Shown one piece after another: positions 21,063-35,589 of a DNA stretch of 64,000 nt (positions are counted from its first letter, which is position 1; every line of letters begins with the position of its first letter). The notes beneath the pieces are model-generated. The model was given only the letters and a program-made list of their open reading frames with translations, was not told the DNA's origin and searched no databases. The DNA is taken from NCBI RefSeq assembly GCF_019925205.1, contig NC_083560.1, positions 16,201,145 to 16,265,144 on the forward strand. Direction: 5' to 3'. The position numbers and the translations under genes were made by a program. This stretch comes from Metopolophium dirhodum (taxonomy: Eukaryota; Arthropoda; Insecta; Hemiptera; Aphididae).

Positions 21063-24016
21063 AATAAATATATGAATTTAATAAATTAAAAATATTAAAT
21101 GTAATTTGTCAACTTTTTTTAATTATTTACTTTTTAATTTATTTATCTAATATTTTTTTTTATAAAGTATTTGTTTTATTTTTTGTTATTTACGTATATT
21201 TAACGATATTTTTTTTTATAATAATAAGTATTTAAGTAAAAGTATTTAAAAACTTCCTAAATGGATGAATTTGTATCTGTATTTAAATATAAAAATTAAT
21301 TACGAAATAACTGAAATTTGTTACAAACAATTTGGCGACGTCGCATCACATTTCACGCGCAATCGTACGCTTTTGAATATTCAAAATCATGTTCTTTTTT
21401 ATTCCGGCACTGCGCGCAATCGCATGCCCAAAAAGGTAAAACGCGCGCAATCGTACTCCACCGAGTAGCTCCAGGCAAAAAAAGTCGATAATGTCGTTTG
21501 TAATATGATAAAAATAAAATATATTAATTATTTTAGTTTACGAATTTACGATGTCAATTGTCAGAATATCTAAAATTGTAATGGAATCTAATATTGGAAC
21601 TATTAAGTACTTATTGGGAGGGAACGCTGTTCATGGACCTTGTTTTCGTAATACCTAGTACCTACGTACTAATCGTACTATTTTTAATATTATCACTATT
21701 CACTACATATTATATTGAGATGTTATAGTCTCCGGGGCACACGGCATACGATATTGCCATGTACCATTGTACATTTGTACCTAGTTGGTACTACTGCTGC
21801 AGTGCTGCAGTACTGCTTGTTGTTCGATTATAATATTCAATATTGCTTAAACTTTTATCGTTATGGTTATAATAATATCATAGTCTTGACAGACGAGTAG
21901 TCAGTAGTAGTAGACGACCACGACAGTGTAGACGGTGTCTAATATAAACTTAAAACGTAAAACGTTAAGCGGTTGCCAATATATATTGTAAAAGAAAATA
22001 CCTAAGCGTAACAAGAGTAGACGACTAATGAGTATGTAAGCATATATATATAGCATATATTATAGTTTTTTTGTGAGTATATTGTATAATGTTTGTTCGA
22101 GCGTAGCAAAAAAATATATTTTTGGTTATTTACTTGTAAAAAAGGCGTATACTGGATTAGGGGTGTCATATTTTATGTTTGCTCCCTCATACATGATACA
22201 TTGTCCCTTAATACGGCCCTGCTGATAACAGATATCTAAGTAATTTGTAATAAATAAAAAATTCAATATGCGGAACGGTAGATGCTTCAGCTCCCAAGCA
22301 CAACCTCCCCCCCACTTACCATAAAACCACCACTAAGTTATGTTGATATGAAAACTTATAAACGTTTAAATTTAAATATTTTATTCGTGGAAATACCTCT
22401 TTATACACAACATATATATTTGTAGTAGGCATTGATTTTTTGGGCTGAAATACAAAAAAGTAACGGTTAAGTATTGATACAAAATAAATGTACAGTATAC
22501 AATAAATATAATACCTATGCATTATAGGTAGGTAGGTAGTATTAAAGAACAAGATAATAACTATTTCATACAGTTTGCTATATTATTTAAAAACCGGCCT
22601 ATTGTAATTTCTTTGTTTAAGTAGCTCTATCGTTCTTTGTTTAATTTACCATGCACCTAATGTATTTTTTTTAAAACATTTATCGTGTTAGTGTATCCAC
22701 GATATGATTCAAAACGATTCAATCCCCGTTGTGTCGCTTCATTTTGCAGGACACTGGATAGTGAATACAATTGATATTACCTACTAAAATGATGGATTAT
22801 ATTTTGTTCCTACAAGTTTATAGAAATAACTATTACATAACACAGTACCTACGTCAGTCCCTATCCACAAAAATTGTTCGTTCTATTATTGCGAACATTT
22901 AAGTGATCTCGACTCACATGTACATTCCGCACTTTATTGTATAGAAAGTATCGTACTCTATCTCAACCACAGATATATAAAAATACTAGATAGTCGACTG
23001 GTATTTATCTTTATCTTTATTTTAGTTGAATTCAATCCTCATTGCGACCGTATACCGTAGACTATAGTCTTTCGAAATTTCGTGATTATTATCGGGCGCT
23101 GAGCCCAACATAAAGGTATGTAGGTACCTATTATAATGTCTAATGTACTATATAATATTATATCGAATGAGATATCAGCTATTGGTTTTTCATCAAATTA
23201 TTTAGCTGTGTAGGGCTCGGTTATTACGTCTTATTATTTATCAATGCACAAATCGTACAATTTCGTGTATGCACGGCGTGCGTTTAATTTTATCACACTA
23301 TAACACACCATAGTATTATCATCAGTTCTTAAATGCCGTAAGTATTTGATATTTATATCGGTAATCGTAAGTCGATTCGTTATTGTAAATTAACCGGTAA
23401 CTTGCGTCTCGTTTTGAGGACGCAACTCAATTATGACTATTATAATATTTATAGTAGCAGGTAGGAAAAATATTATGGGTATATTAATTACGCAACATAA
23501 TATGTATATTATATAAATTAGACGCAAGTTTACAGATTAACGGTTAACAAGTTCTCCACTTTAAAATTAAAATTATGGCTGAATATATGGGTATGTAGAC
23601 AGTGTAGTGGTGTAATTCGAACAGCAGTGAAATGAAATTTCACCCGCGGAATTGCCGGGTTATTGATATTAATGCGAGTTGACGTGTTGTGCAAAATAAT
23701 GTCTGCGTGTGCGCATAAACTACGAATATAATGGTAATAAAGTGTTTTGATAATTAAGAGTTGCAGTGTAATAATTTGAATTTTACAACAAAGAGCATAA
23801 AAAAAAACAGTAATATAGTAATAATATTAATCTGTGTGCCGGGAACGATTGGTAAAAATATTAATATAAATTTACCCAAATGAATGTATAATAAGCCATA
23901 ATGGCAATAATCAGATCTAGATATTATATTCGGCGATTAACACAAATAAACAATAATATTATATTATATTATAATAAAATTATTGGCCATTCGCACAAAC
24001 ACAATATTTTTTTTTA
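21063..24016. other. Stretch without recognised gene
   Basis: AT-rich with scattered ORFs of 61-78 codons and no family motifs. A short patch near 21350-21460 repeats CGCGCAATCG several times. The 23391-23547 fold-back is the only structure seen. Unit 2: 53635-56589. Confidence 0.6.
23391..23547. repeat. Short fold-back, 11 bp perfect inner stem
   Basis: AACTTGCGTCT at 23399-23409 pairs with AGACGCAAGTT at 23520-23530. The outer flanks TTAACCGGT and AACGGTTAA also pair imperfectly. The loop is about 110 bases. Weak evidence for a small MITE; unit 2 equivalent is about 55963-56119. Confidence 0.45.
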
Positions 24017-25538
24017 GATTCTGAGTGAAGCGTTGAATGTATTGATTTTACAATGATGTGTGTTTTTTTTTGTTTTTTTTTTAATTTTTTTAATTTTTTT
24101 AAATTTTTAAATTTTTTTTTTATTTTTGTGTCTGTCATCACCTTTTAGGACAGTAAAAGTGCTTGGATTTTCTTCAACAGTAACTTTTCTGATAGGAAAG
24201 TGAAACTAATTGGTACTTTGGGGGGTCAAAAGTAAAAATGTCCGATTAGTTTTCAAAAGCGACGTGAAAAATAAAAGAAAAATTAAGAAAAAACGGGAAT
24301 TTTTACGCAAAATCTGTTTTCGAGAAAATAGATTTTGGTTTTTGGTGTAACTCTAAAACAAATGACCGTAGGGACATGACATTTTGACTGAATGTTTATA
24401 TTAGCATTTTCTATACACCATAAAATTTACAAAATATTTTGACTCTTTTTGAGCTGTTTACGGCCATTGTCAGTTTTCAATTTTTTTAGTTTTTTTTCTA
24501 TAAATATCAATAAAATTTTATCTGTTGATTAAAAAAGCTTGAAAATTTAATAGAAGGCTCCTAGGTTATTGTTTCAAAGGCAGATGAAAAAAATTAAAAA
24601 TCCTTAGTCACAGTCTTTAATTATAAGCATTTAAAGTTCAAATTTTGACAAAATACGGAAAAATCATGAAAAATAGCAAATTATTTTGATGAGAATTCAT
24701 AAAAATTTTTCTTTTTAAATCTAAGATTTGAAAATGTAATATAAGATTATTCATAAGTTTGTCTACCTTTATCAAAAAAAAAATGTCTAGAAGAAACTTA
24801 AATTAAATTTTTATGAGCGTCTGAAATTTATATTTTTACAACATTTGATATTTACTCGATTTCTCATGTAACAATTTTCTTATTTTATTGTAATTAAAAA
24901 ACGAACGACTGTAGATACTTGAAAATTTCACTGAATGTTTATATTAGCATTTTCTATACACCATAAAATGTTGAAAATATTTTGACTCTTTTTCAGCTGT
25001 TTACGGACATTGTCAGTTTTCAATTTTTTTAGTTTTTTTTCTATAAATATCAATAAATTTTTATTTGTTGGGTAAAAAAGCGTGAAAATTTAATATAAGG
25101 CTCCTGATATATCGTTCTAATAGCAGTTGAAAAATATTAAAAATACATAGGCACAATTTTTTTTTATAAGCATTTAAAGTTCAAATTTTGACAACATTTT
25201 TCAAATTTATAATTTATTAATTATTTTGACAACATTTATCAAATTTATAATTTATTAATTATGTTGTAGTTAAAAATTTATAAATTTTTAACTTTTATGG
25301 CTAAGGATTGAAAATTTAAAACAAGGCTCCACGTAAATAGGTTGTATATAAATTACTTTATTCGCAATAATATCATCAAATATACTTGGTACAATCATAG
25401 GCTGACTGACCGTTTTCGCTCAGAATCGTTTTTCTTATACAATGATATTATATCATTGAATTCAAATTTAACACCATCCATTACAGTGACCCACTTGTAA
25501 CCTACCGTACAGCAGAGCGACATCCACTTATCCACCTT
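24017..25538 (-). repeat. Dispersed repeat A, longest copy A5 (L arm and beyond)
   Basis: Minus-strand copy, about 1.5 kb. It extends 470 bases outside the L arm, so it shows the far end of the family that R lacks. It ends at GATTCTGAGTGAAGCG next to long T-runs. It contains an internal duplication: the block GAATGTTTATATTAGCATTT plus CTATACACCATAAAAT occurs at about 24390 and again at about 24933, roughly 540 bases apart, each followed by the same 150-base context. Confidence 0.78.
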
Positions 25539-26249
25539 TTTTAATAATATACTTTAAAGGTTTGTATGATTTTTGTAAGCATACAACAACGCAAGCGTAC
25601 AAACTACATCCTCCTCCGATGACATTTTGGCACTAACTGATTTAGTCCAAATTATTGTCTACTGGAAGACAATCGGGAAATAAATGCCGCACTGTGTGGA
25701 CGCGTATTTGCCGCGCGGAAAAAGCTACTCCATCCGGACGCGCCTTTATGATTGTTATTATGATTACATATTTAGAAATAAAGTGATATTCATAATATTC
25801 GTGTAAATCGTGATATATGGTATGCGAGGTCACACCGCTGCCCGGGCGCTAACTTGGTCCATTTTCCCTACCGGGAAACTTAAATATTATAATTAGTGCC
25901 CACAGCCCACTTACAACTTACTTACTAATAGAAATGGGTCCCATGTATACATTATAACATCGACCAAGTTATTCATCCATTTCTTACACTAAAACGAAAT
26001 TATAAAACTGCTTTTTAAATTTTTTTTTCTTCAAAAAACACTATTTATCTGTAAAAACAGTAAACTGTAATCATATTTTTGTATACTTGAGGTGACGCTA
26101 AAAAAAAATTTCCTAAAAATTGAAAAATTAAAATATCAGTGTACGGTTTGCACTTATTCATGATACAATGCTTATAGAAGACGCTGACAAAAAACCAAAT
26201 GTTTAATCGTAACGCTGACCAAATTATAATCCATTAAATAACAAGATAC

Positions 26250-26312
26250 ATGACGCCAATTGGCGTCATTCAGCATATGCGAATTATGTATAATGACGCC
26301 TTTTTGCGTCAT
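26250..26312. repeat. Paired TGACGCC palindromes (L arm, unit 1)
   Basis: Inverted copy; palindrome at 26250-26269 and hairpin at 26293-26312. Confidence 0.85.
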
Positions 26313-26972
26313 CCGCAGGGAACGTGTTGATTACATTCTAATTTAAGTTCGATAAAAAAAAAATTATGTATATAATATAATAGAATATATTAATTTTGTA
26401 AAACAACATTTTGGCTTACTTTTAAAGATATGATGTTTCGATCTGATTGAAAGAAATGTTTCAAATGAAAGAAAATGTATCATTATTAAAATATTAATTT
26501 TATACTTAATATAAATATTAAATACAACGGCACAACGCCAAATATATTGTGCATGTAGGTATATTGTTTAGCCGACGACGAATCTTATATTATTATTAAT
26601 GAATTTATGATCAATGTTAAATAAATAGATAACAGACTAAATTATTATATATTATACATTTATACATAAAAACAAAATTCATAAGAGGCTACCCTATGAT
26701 GTTTAGGCTACGAAACACGACCAAGATAACGAAGGTAATAACTAATAAGTAATAACTAATATTAATAATTATTGAACAATTTAAAATAGTAGTTAGTAGT
26801 ATAAATATGTATGTTCAGCAGCACCTCCCCCTTAAATTTTACATGTAAAAGCATAGGCACCTCTGTATAGGCAATTCGAAGTACACGCACCTCCGAAACT
26901 TGTATTAATTACTCGATATAGGCAACCCGCAACACACATACACTCGTCACATACCACCCGATCCGACACGTG

Positions 26973-27264
26973 ACCGACATATATTTTACCCCTTCCCCTT
27001 CAAATACATTACCTCCCCTTAAAAAAAATATGTATAATATTCAGATGTACATTTGTATCGACTATATCGAACACGTCTTATCCGACGTATATTTTACCCC
27101 TTCCCCTTCAAATACATTACCTCCCCTTAAAAAAAATATGTATAATATTCAGATGTACATTTGTATCGACTATATCGAACACTTTTCTAACATATATTTT
27201 ACCCCTTCCCCTTCAAATACATTACCTCCCCTTAAAAAAAATATGTATAATATTCAGATGTACC
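26973..27264. repeat. Minisatellite, 3 units (L arm, unit 1)
   Basis: Reverse-complement form of the R arm array. The third unit carries a variant CTTTTCTAACATATA where the R arm has a TTATCCGACATA form, which suggests unit loss or fusion relative to the unit 2 L arm. Confidence 0.92.
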
Positions 27265-27770
27265 TACATTTGTATCATACATACACATACATACACACAA
27301 CACACATACATACCTATACATACACACACATACATACATACACACACATACACATATATTCATTTACATACGTACATACATACATATTTAAAAATATTAT
27401 ACAATTTTCAGATTATAATCCCATTCGAATAAACACCCCGCTAAAGCACACGTTATACATCGGAATGTATCACACACACATTCAAATATATTATAATATA
27501 GTTTACATATATACATATACTTACATATTATATCCAAACAATTATACACACATCATTATCACAAACCCCTGAACACATTATACAATTTACATAACATAAA
27601 CTTACATATCAATAAAACACATCATTAGCATACGATACATAGGTATATTAATACATATAAATATGATATAGCCATACACATACAAACTATAATATACTAT
27701 TAAACACCATACAGTACTCATCAGTTTTCATTCTGAACTTATATAATAATATACACAAACACACATACAC

Positions 27771-27819
27771 ATACATACATACATACATACATACATACAT
27801 ACATACATACATACATACG
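27771..27819. repeat. (ACAT)n microsatellite, L arm unit 1
   Basis: Inverted counterpart of the GTAT tract, 49 bases. Confidence 0.95.
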
Positions 27820-28213
27820 AACATACATTATGCTCATAATATAATATAAGGTACCTACAACATCACACATACCTATATACAAATATTAACCATAATATTA
27901 TATACATATTACTTATACATATCAATAAAACGCATAGGTATATTTATACATATAAATATGATATAACCATACACATACAGTAATACATAAACATCATACA
28001 GTACTTATCAGTTTTCATTCTGAACTTATATAATAATATTTACAACACACACACAAGCTCAACATATATATTATATACCTTATCATACATACACGCATGC
28101 ATGCATAGATACATACTTTCATATCACATCACACACACACACACACGATCCCAGTATACCATATAGTATACAAACAAGCCGCCCAGTCCTTCGTTATACA
28201 TGGGAATAAATCT

Positions 28214-28252
<39 letters not shown>

Positions 28253-28618
28253 AGACATAAACTTGTAAAAATATTTATTTTCAAAATATACACGTCGGAA
28301 TATAGGTACATTCGCTTGCATTCACACATTCCTCTCCCCGACAACATACAGAAATATTAATTATAATATATATATATATGTATATATGGTCAATCGTTTA
28401 ATCGTTTACAGATTATGATGAGTTTCATTCACACATTTCTCTAGCACAACACACATACACTCATATACCCATAGGATAGTTCATACATATTTAGATACTT
28501 ACATAGTCACATATTATATACATACATACACACATTCATCAGGTATCACAAACACCCAAACATATTATAAAATTAAAGTATATGCAGTATTCATATATAT
28601 TTAGTTTATGTACATATA

Positions 28619-31600
28619 GTGATGGTCATGTATTTAGATACATTTAATAACTAAACTGTATATATGCCTTTGATGGTAATAAATTAGACATGGGTATGAT
28701 ATTTTTTATAATATTACATATTATTTAATGAAATTATGATATTTTTGCCCATTTTTTACTAAAATATTGTGATGTTTCCATAATATGCTTTATTCCAATT
28801 TTGATATTTTTACTTATTTTAGCAAGATTTCTGTATTTACACACAGACAGCTATGTTTTTTTTTTTTTTTTTTTTATCAAAATCAGTACATTTTAATGTA
28901 TATTCACATTGTTGAGTATATTTTTAGGTTCCTGCATAAATTCTACATACGTATTTAACGAAAAAATGAGTAAATTATAATATATGATGAGGTACTATAT
29001 TGCATTTAATTGTTGTATATTGGATATCGTTGTATCAGTGTGCACGGCGACGTTGTGATATATCTCATGTACTTATCTAATGTAAATATATAATAATTAA
29101 TATATGTTAAAGAATCCAGGTATTGAATAAATTATATACCGAAAATATTTTATGTGAATAATTATTTGAAATAATCGAGTCTATATGTATGTATATATGT
29201 ATGCGTGCATGAATACTGTTTAAATATATAAGAATATCAAATATGTAAGGATATAGGTATACAAGTGTGTGCTTACTATGTGAGTAATATATGTGTATGC
29301 CTATATGTAGATGACTTATTGATGTGTACCTATATATATATGAATGTTTATATGTATATATAGTTATATTAACTATAAAATATGTTTAGGCGTTTGTAAT
29401 ATCGAATATGTATATATGATTTAATGTGGGTTTTCATAATATCATACTAGGTATCGCGTATTCATGTAGGTAACTATAGAACTAAGTGATGGGTCGATAA
29501 TAGTTTTTAGTATTATTTTTTTTTTACTTATTAATATATATATATATTATAATTCTCACTACACTTGACGAATAATAATAACAATAATAACATTTAAAGA
29601 GATTTATTTTTTCTCGTATATACCTATAATCCATGTATGTATATATAAGCTATGATTTTAGTCTAATGTAATTTCATACAATATTTCAATGTATGTATAA
29701 TTGATTAAAAATATAAGTATCTGCAATATTATTCAGGATAGGTTAGCCTGATAGTATTGTGTATATAAAGATACAATAACAAGAATGTTCCCACATGTAT
29801 GCACATTGTAGCATGAGCCTGTATGGAAAATTTTTAATTGTTAAATTGATAAAGATGTTGGTATGATAGGTACTACAGATGTGACGTTAATTATTGTATA
29901 TTTCTAAATTTAGGTCATAAACCGCATAAAGTATCTGCTGAAATGAGAGATATTGTTAATAGTTCTTAATTTTCCGATATTATAACTTATACAATAATAT
30001 ATGTCGGTGGTGTTATATGCCTGTGTGTATGCACACGGTAAAATAAAAATATTATACAAGTGATATGACTGTTGTACGTATGTGCTGATAAAATATACGC
30101 ATCGGTCACTTGAGTGATATGTAAGTTGTTGATGTGCAAGCACACATGCGTTTTCTCATATGTAAGCGTGAAAAAATATGTTTTGCTCGAGTCGGGAGGG
30201 TTTCGTTGGTGGTAACTGTAACTGGTAATGGTGTGTGTTTTTCCCGTGTACATGCATGAATTAATATATATATATGTCGATCAGGTTATTGATAATATGT
30301 AAGTTGTTGTATGCGCGTTCGTGTATGTGTTTTCTCATGCACAGGTATGAAAAATATAGAACACGAGATCAGAGGATCAAGGGATCAAGAATAAGTGATA
30401 GGTAATGATTAAGGATTAGTGATCAAGAGGGGTATGTGTAATAATAATATGGTAGGTGTGATACATAATGTAAAAAATAAATATTACACAAGTGATATGG
30501 CTTTTACATGTATGTTTTTCTCATTCGTTCTTAAAATATATCAATTGTTGATTAACAATAGTTAAGGTTTTATTAGCATACAAACATGTCAATGCATGAC
30601 TAGTCTTGATGAATGTGGTTTTTCTCAGATGTATTACATAACAATTGATCAAGACGTTGTTTGATACATAATGTATCCGTTGGTTCGAAAGTATAAAGGA
30701 GATATGAAAATGAATATACCGTTGGATATATAATATAGATGAGGCATCATATAAGTTTTTATATATTATTACCTAGAAGATGTTGAAATACCGAGAAATA
30801 TATGTTACTCAGATAATGATACAATTTTATAATCCATTTAATGGATAAGTAAGAACCTTGTAAATATTTATTGTAAACCTTAATATTATTTTAATAATTG
30901 AAAATACTTTTTATATATCGTGTCTTTTTGTTTCATATAAATTATTTAATTTCCTATAAATATTAGAATAATCTACGTCTCACATTGCGTAGGTGCTGGT
31001 GCGGGGTGTTTGGCGAATGTTGATTGAGACGGCTGTGGTGTAACCTTATATAGCATTATTACCAATAAATAAAAAAACTTTGTATCATGATCGGGGGACG
31101 AGCAGTTAAATATAATATAATATTCAGGGAGAATCGTAGGATCCTATAGATATAAATACCATAGGTTAGGGGCAGATATGTAGATATCAGAATCTTAAAT
31201 AATATATTTAAATTACTAGGATTCCATTTCAGTTATAATTATGGTTTATTGTCTACTAAGCACTGACAAATAATAATAATACTCGCAAATATAATATACC
31301 TAAGCTATGTTCTATTATAATATGTGACTGTATCGTAGTCATACATAGTCGTAGTGTGTATTGAGATATGAGGTGTATAGTGAACTGCTTTACTAATCCA
31401 TGGTGTGTGTTGGTCATAGCCCTTGCAATTATGTGTGTGTGTTTTAATATTAATGTATCGATCAGCAGTTAATCGTACATAAGGTAGAGTTCGTATTATA
31501 TACATAAGTGTTATGAAACATATAATTATGTTATATTATTATATTTACAATTGTTACAACTTGTTTTTAAATATCACGGTTGTTTTTATTTTACACAAAA

Positions 31601-32150
31601 ATTAAAATATTAAAATGAAAAGTAAGTATAAGCATATTTGTGTTTAATTCAAATATATTAGATTAAATGTTGTATTATTTCAAACATTAAAATAAATGTA
31701 GTAGGTATATAAACGGTGAAGTCGAAATAGGATAGTATAATTTTTGCATTTAGTGACCAAACTATATATAGTCAAAGACGACGTCTAAGACCCTCAGAGT
31801 CGATATCCTCTATTCTCCTTAGTCAGTATACCTACTAGTTACACAAATTCATAATATTGTGTGTCATAAATATATAATTTTGTGTATGTTGTCGAGTAAT
31901 CCTTTGAGCTGTATAAAATAGTTAGATCTATGTATTTTAATAGGAATTACAATTTTGTAGTAGTAATTGACGAGGGATGGCGGGGGTGAAAATACTTTCT
32001 AGGGTGGATGGATTGGAATGTTTAAATGCATCTACGTAATTGCGACTATGTTTTTTGTAAGTATGACTTTTGTGTCTTAATATATTGATATGTACCTAAG
32101 CTGTATAATATGTTTGGTTGTGTGTGTGTTTGTGATGTTGTATGTGTGAA
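28619..32150. other. Spacer between inverted arms, unit 1
   Basis: About 3.5 kb of AT-rich DNA dominated by TATG/TATA-type simple sequence, with a poly-T tract near 28857-28877. No convincing coding sequence on either strand: the ORFs are short and compositionally simple. It holds diverged internal duplications, for example the stretch around 30114-30183 resembling 30291-30362, and 30042-30091 resembling 30477-30514. A slightly GC-richer patch lies at 30973-31045. Forms the loop between the L and R arms. Confidence 0.8.
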
Positions 32151-32516
32151 TATATGTACATAAATTAAATATATATGAATACTGCATATACTTTAATTTT
32201 ATAATATGTTTGGGTGTTTGTGATACCTGATGAATGTGTGTATGTATGTATATAATATGTGACTATGTAAGTATCTAAATATGTATGAACTATCCTATGG
32301 GTATATGAGTGTATGTGTGTTGTGCTAGAGAAATGTGTGAATGAAACTCATCATAATCTGTAAACGATTAAACGATTGACCATATATACATATATATATA
32401 TATTATAATTAATATTTCTGTATGTTGTCGGGGAGAGGAATGTGTGAATGCAAGCGAATGTACCTATATTCCGACGTGTATATTTTGAAAATAAATATTT
32501 TTACAAGTTTATGTCT

Positions 32517-32522
<6 letters not shown>

Positions 32523-32552
<30 letters not shown>
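32523..32552. repeat. (GT)n microsatellite near inner R arm
   Basis: About 15 GT units near the loop end of the arm. The matching (CA)n tracts are at 28215-28250 and 60903-60938 in the L arms. Confidence 0.95.
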
Positions 32553-32555
<3 letters not shown>

Positions 32556-32949
32556 AGATTTATTCCCATGTATAACGAAGGACTGGGCGGCTTGTTTGTA
32601 TACTATATGGTATACTGGGATCGTGTGTGTGTGTGTGTGATGTGATATGAAAGTATGTATCTATGCATGCATGCGTGTATGTATGATAAGGTATATAATA
32701 TATATGTTGAGCTTGTGTGTGTGTTGTAAATATTATTATATAAGTTCAGAATGAAAACTGATAAGTACTGTATGATGTTTATGTATTACTGTATGTGTAT
32801 GGTTATATCATATTTATATGTATAAATATACCTATGCGTTTTATTGATATGTATAAGTAATATGTATATAATATTATGGTTAATATTTGTATATAGGTAT
32901 GTGTGATGTTGTAGGTACCTTATATTATATTATGAGCATAATGTATGTT

Positions 32950-33000
32950 CGTATGTATGTATGTATGTATGTATGTATGTATGTATGTATGTATGTATGT
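32950..33000. repeat. (GTAT)n microsatellite, R arm unit 2
   Basis: Same length as in unit 1. Confidence 0.95.
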
Positions 33001-33512
33001 GTATGTGTGTTTGTGTATATTATTATATAAGTTCAGAATGAAAACTGATGAGTACTGTATGGTGTTTAATAGTATATTATAGTTTGTATGTGTATGGCTA
33101 TATCATATTTATATGTATTAATATACCTATGTATCGTATGCTAATGATGTGTTTTATTGATATGTAAGTTTATGTTATGTAAATTGTATAATGTGTTCAG
33201 GGGTTTGTGATAATGATGTGTGTATAATTGTTTGGATATAATATGTAAGTATATGTATATATGTAAACTATATTATAATATATTTGAATGTGTGTGTGAT
33301 ACATTCCGATGTATAACGTGTGCTTTAGCGGGGTGTTTATTCGAATGGGATTATAATCTGAAAATTGTATAATATTTTTAAATATGTATGTATGTACGTA
33401 TGTAAATGAATATATGTGTATGTGTGTGTATGTATGTATGTGTGTGTATGTATAGGTATGTATGTGTGTTGTGTGTATGTATGTGTATGTATGATACAAA
33501 TGTAGGTACATC

Positions 33513-33796
33513 AGAATATTTTATACATATTTTTTTTAAGGGGAGGTAATGTATTTGAAGGGGAAGGGGTAAAATATATGTCGGATAAGTGTTCGATATA
33601 GTCGATACAAATGTACATCTGAATATTATACATATTTTTTTTAAGGGGAGGTAATGTATTTGAAGGGGAAGGGGTAAAATATACGTCGGATAAGACGTGT
33701 TCGATATAGTCGATACAAATGTACATCTGAATATTATACATATTTTTTTTAAGGGGAGGTAATGTATTTGAAGGGGAAGGGGTAAGATATATGTCG
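33513..33796. repeat. Minisatellite, 3 units (R arm, unit 2)
   Basis: Same as 951-1234. Confidence 0.93.
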
Positions 33797-34462
33797 GTCA
33801 CGTGTCGGATCGGGTGGTATGTGACGAGTGTATGTGTGTTGCGGGTTGCCTATATCGAGTAATTAATACAAGTTTCGGAGGTGCGTGTACTTCGAATTGC
33901 CTATACAGAGGTGCCTATGCTTTTACATGTAAAATTTAAGGGGGAGGTGCTGCTGAACATACATATTTATACTACTAACTACTATTTTAAATTGTTCAAT
34001 AATTATTAATATTAGTTATTACTTATTAGTTATTACCTTCGTTATCTTGGTCGTGTTTCGTAGCCTAAACATCATAGGGTAGCCTCTTATGAATTTTGTT
34101 TTTATGTATAAATGTAGGTATAATATATAATAATTTAGTCTGTTATCTATTTATTTAACATTGATCATAAATTCATTAATAATAATATAAGATTCGTCGT
34201 CGGCTAAACAATATACCTACATGCACAATATATTTGGCGTTGTGCCGTTGTATTTAATATTTATATTAAGTATAAAATTAATATTTTAATAATGATACAT
34301 TTTCTTTCATTTGAAACATTTCTTTCAATCAGATCGAAACATCATATCTTTAAAAGTAAGCCAAAATGTTGTTTTACAAAATTAATATATTCTATTATAT
34401 TATATACATAATTTTTTTTTTATCGAACTTAAATTAGAATGTAATCAACACGTTCCCTGCGG

Positions 34463-34525
34463 ATGACGCAAAAAGGCGTCATTATACATAATTCGCATAT
34501 GCTGAATGACGCCAATTGGCGTCAT
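34463..34525. repeat. Paired TGACGCC palindromes (R arm, unit 2)
   Basis: Hairpin at 34463-34482 and palindrome at 34506-34525. Confidence 0.85.
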
Positions 34526-35232
34526 GTATCTTGTATTCTTGTTATTTAATGGATTATAATTTGGTCAGCGTTACGATTAAACATTTGGTTTTTTGTCAGC
34601 GTCTTCTATAAGCATTGTTTCATGATTAAGTGCAAACCGTACACTGATATTTGAATTTTTCAATTTTTAGGAAATTTTTTTATAGCGTCACGACAAGTAT
34701 ACAAAAATATGATTACTGTTTACTGTTTTTACAGATAAATAGTGTTTTTTGAAGAAAAAAAATTTTAAAAAGCAGTTTTATAATTTCGTTTTAGTGTAAG
34801 GAATGGATGAATAACTTGGTCGATGTTATAATGTATACATGGGACCCATTTCTATCAGTAAGTAAGTTGTAAGTGGGCTGTGGGCACTAATTATAATATT
34901 TAAGTTTCCCGGTAGGGAAATGGACCAAGTTAGCGCCCGGGCAGCGGTGTGACCTCGCATACTATATATCACGATTTACACGAATATTATGAATATCACT
35001 TTATTTCTAAATATGTAATCATAATAACAATCATAATGGCGCGTCCGGATGGAGTAGCTTTTTCCGCGCGGCAAATACGCGTCCACACAGTGCGGCATTT
35101 ATTTCCCGATTGTCTTCCAGTAGACAATAATTTGGACTAAATCAGTTAGTGCCAAAATTTCATCGGAGGAGGATGTAGTTTGTACGCTTGCGTTGTTGTA
35201 TGCGTACAAAAATCATACAAAAGCGCGGAATA

Positions 35233-35528
35233 AAATGGCGGGTTCGCCCAAGTTTGCAGAGCAGAAAAGTTGCAAATGGATCAAGATTATTAAATGAATT
35301 AAGAGAAGGTGGTTAATTAAATTTTGAATTACGAGGCTCATTTCATACATTTTTAAGAATTTGGCAATTTCAGATTTCGAATACATAGGTACTGTGCAAA
35401 ATAGAGCCAATCATAAAAAACCTGATACTTTAATGAGGCAAGCTATACCAATGCAAGGAATGCTCGCAGTTACGTTAAGATTTTTAGCTACCGTTGACTC
35501 ATATAATGAGCTTATCATATTTATTTAA
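35233..35528 (+). pseudogene. PIF/Harbinger transposase fragment, R arm unit 2
   Basis: Same remnant as at 2671-2966, with the same internal stop and frameshift. The shared lesions show it was already broken before the units duplicated. Confidence 0.78.
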
Positions 35529-35589
35529 AATGTCAAAACAGTCAATATTATTCGTGGGTATATAAAACCTTTTAAGTATATTATTAAAA

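Larger units (their letters stand above)
24490..28618 (-). repeat. L arm, unit 1 (inverted copy of R)
   Basis: Runs as the reverse complement of 32151-36603. The inner boundary lies at 28618/32151, where both strands read TATATGTA and then diverge. The outer boundary is at the poly-A beside a shared tail ending TTTATAG. Compared with R it lacks a 346 bp block (2660-3005 in R) and has some additional AT-rich sequence in its repeat A portion. The inner half is almost identical to R; the outer half shows scattered substitutions. Confidence 0.93.
1..32562. repeat. Tandem repeat unit 1 (about 32.6 kb)
   Basis: The first base matches base 32563, and the sequence then runs in parallel through the whole window. 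Landmarks in both units include the SDR exons, six TIR elements, the SINE and both arms. The order is R arm, central segment, L arm, spacer. Most differences are homopolymer or microsatellite length changes; clear exceptions lie near 18.4-20.2 kb and in the L arm. The true duplication breakpoint cannot be placed, so the unit start used here is only the window start. It could be a real segmental duplication or macrosatellite, or two haplotypes joined by an assembler. Confidence 0.97.

Noticed and set aside
26970..27572. 200-codon ORF (and 175 codons at 59544) as a protein gene
   Set aside because: It is the minisatellite followed by CA/ACAT microsatellite read in one frame (His-Thr-Tyr-Ile runs). 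No start context, splice sites or family motif.
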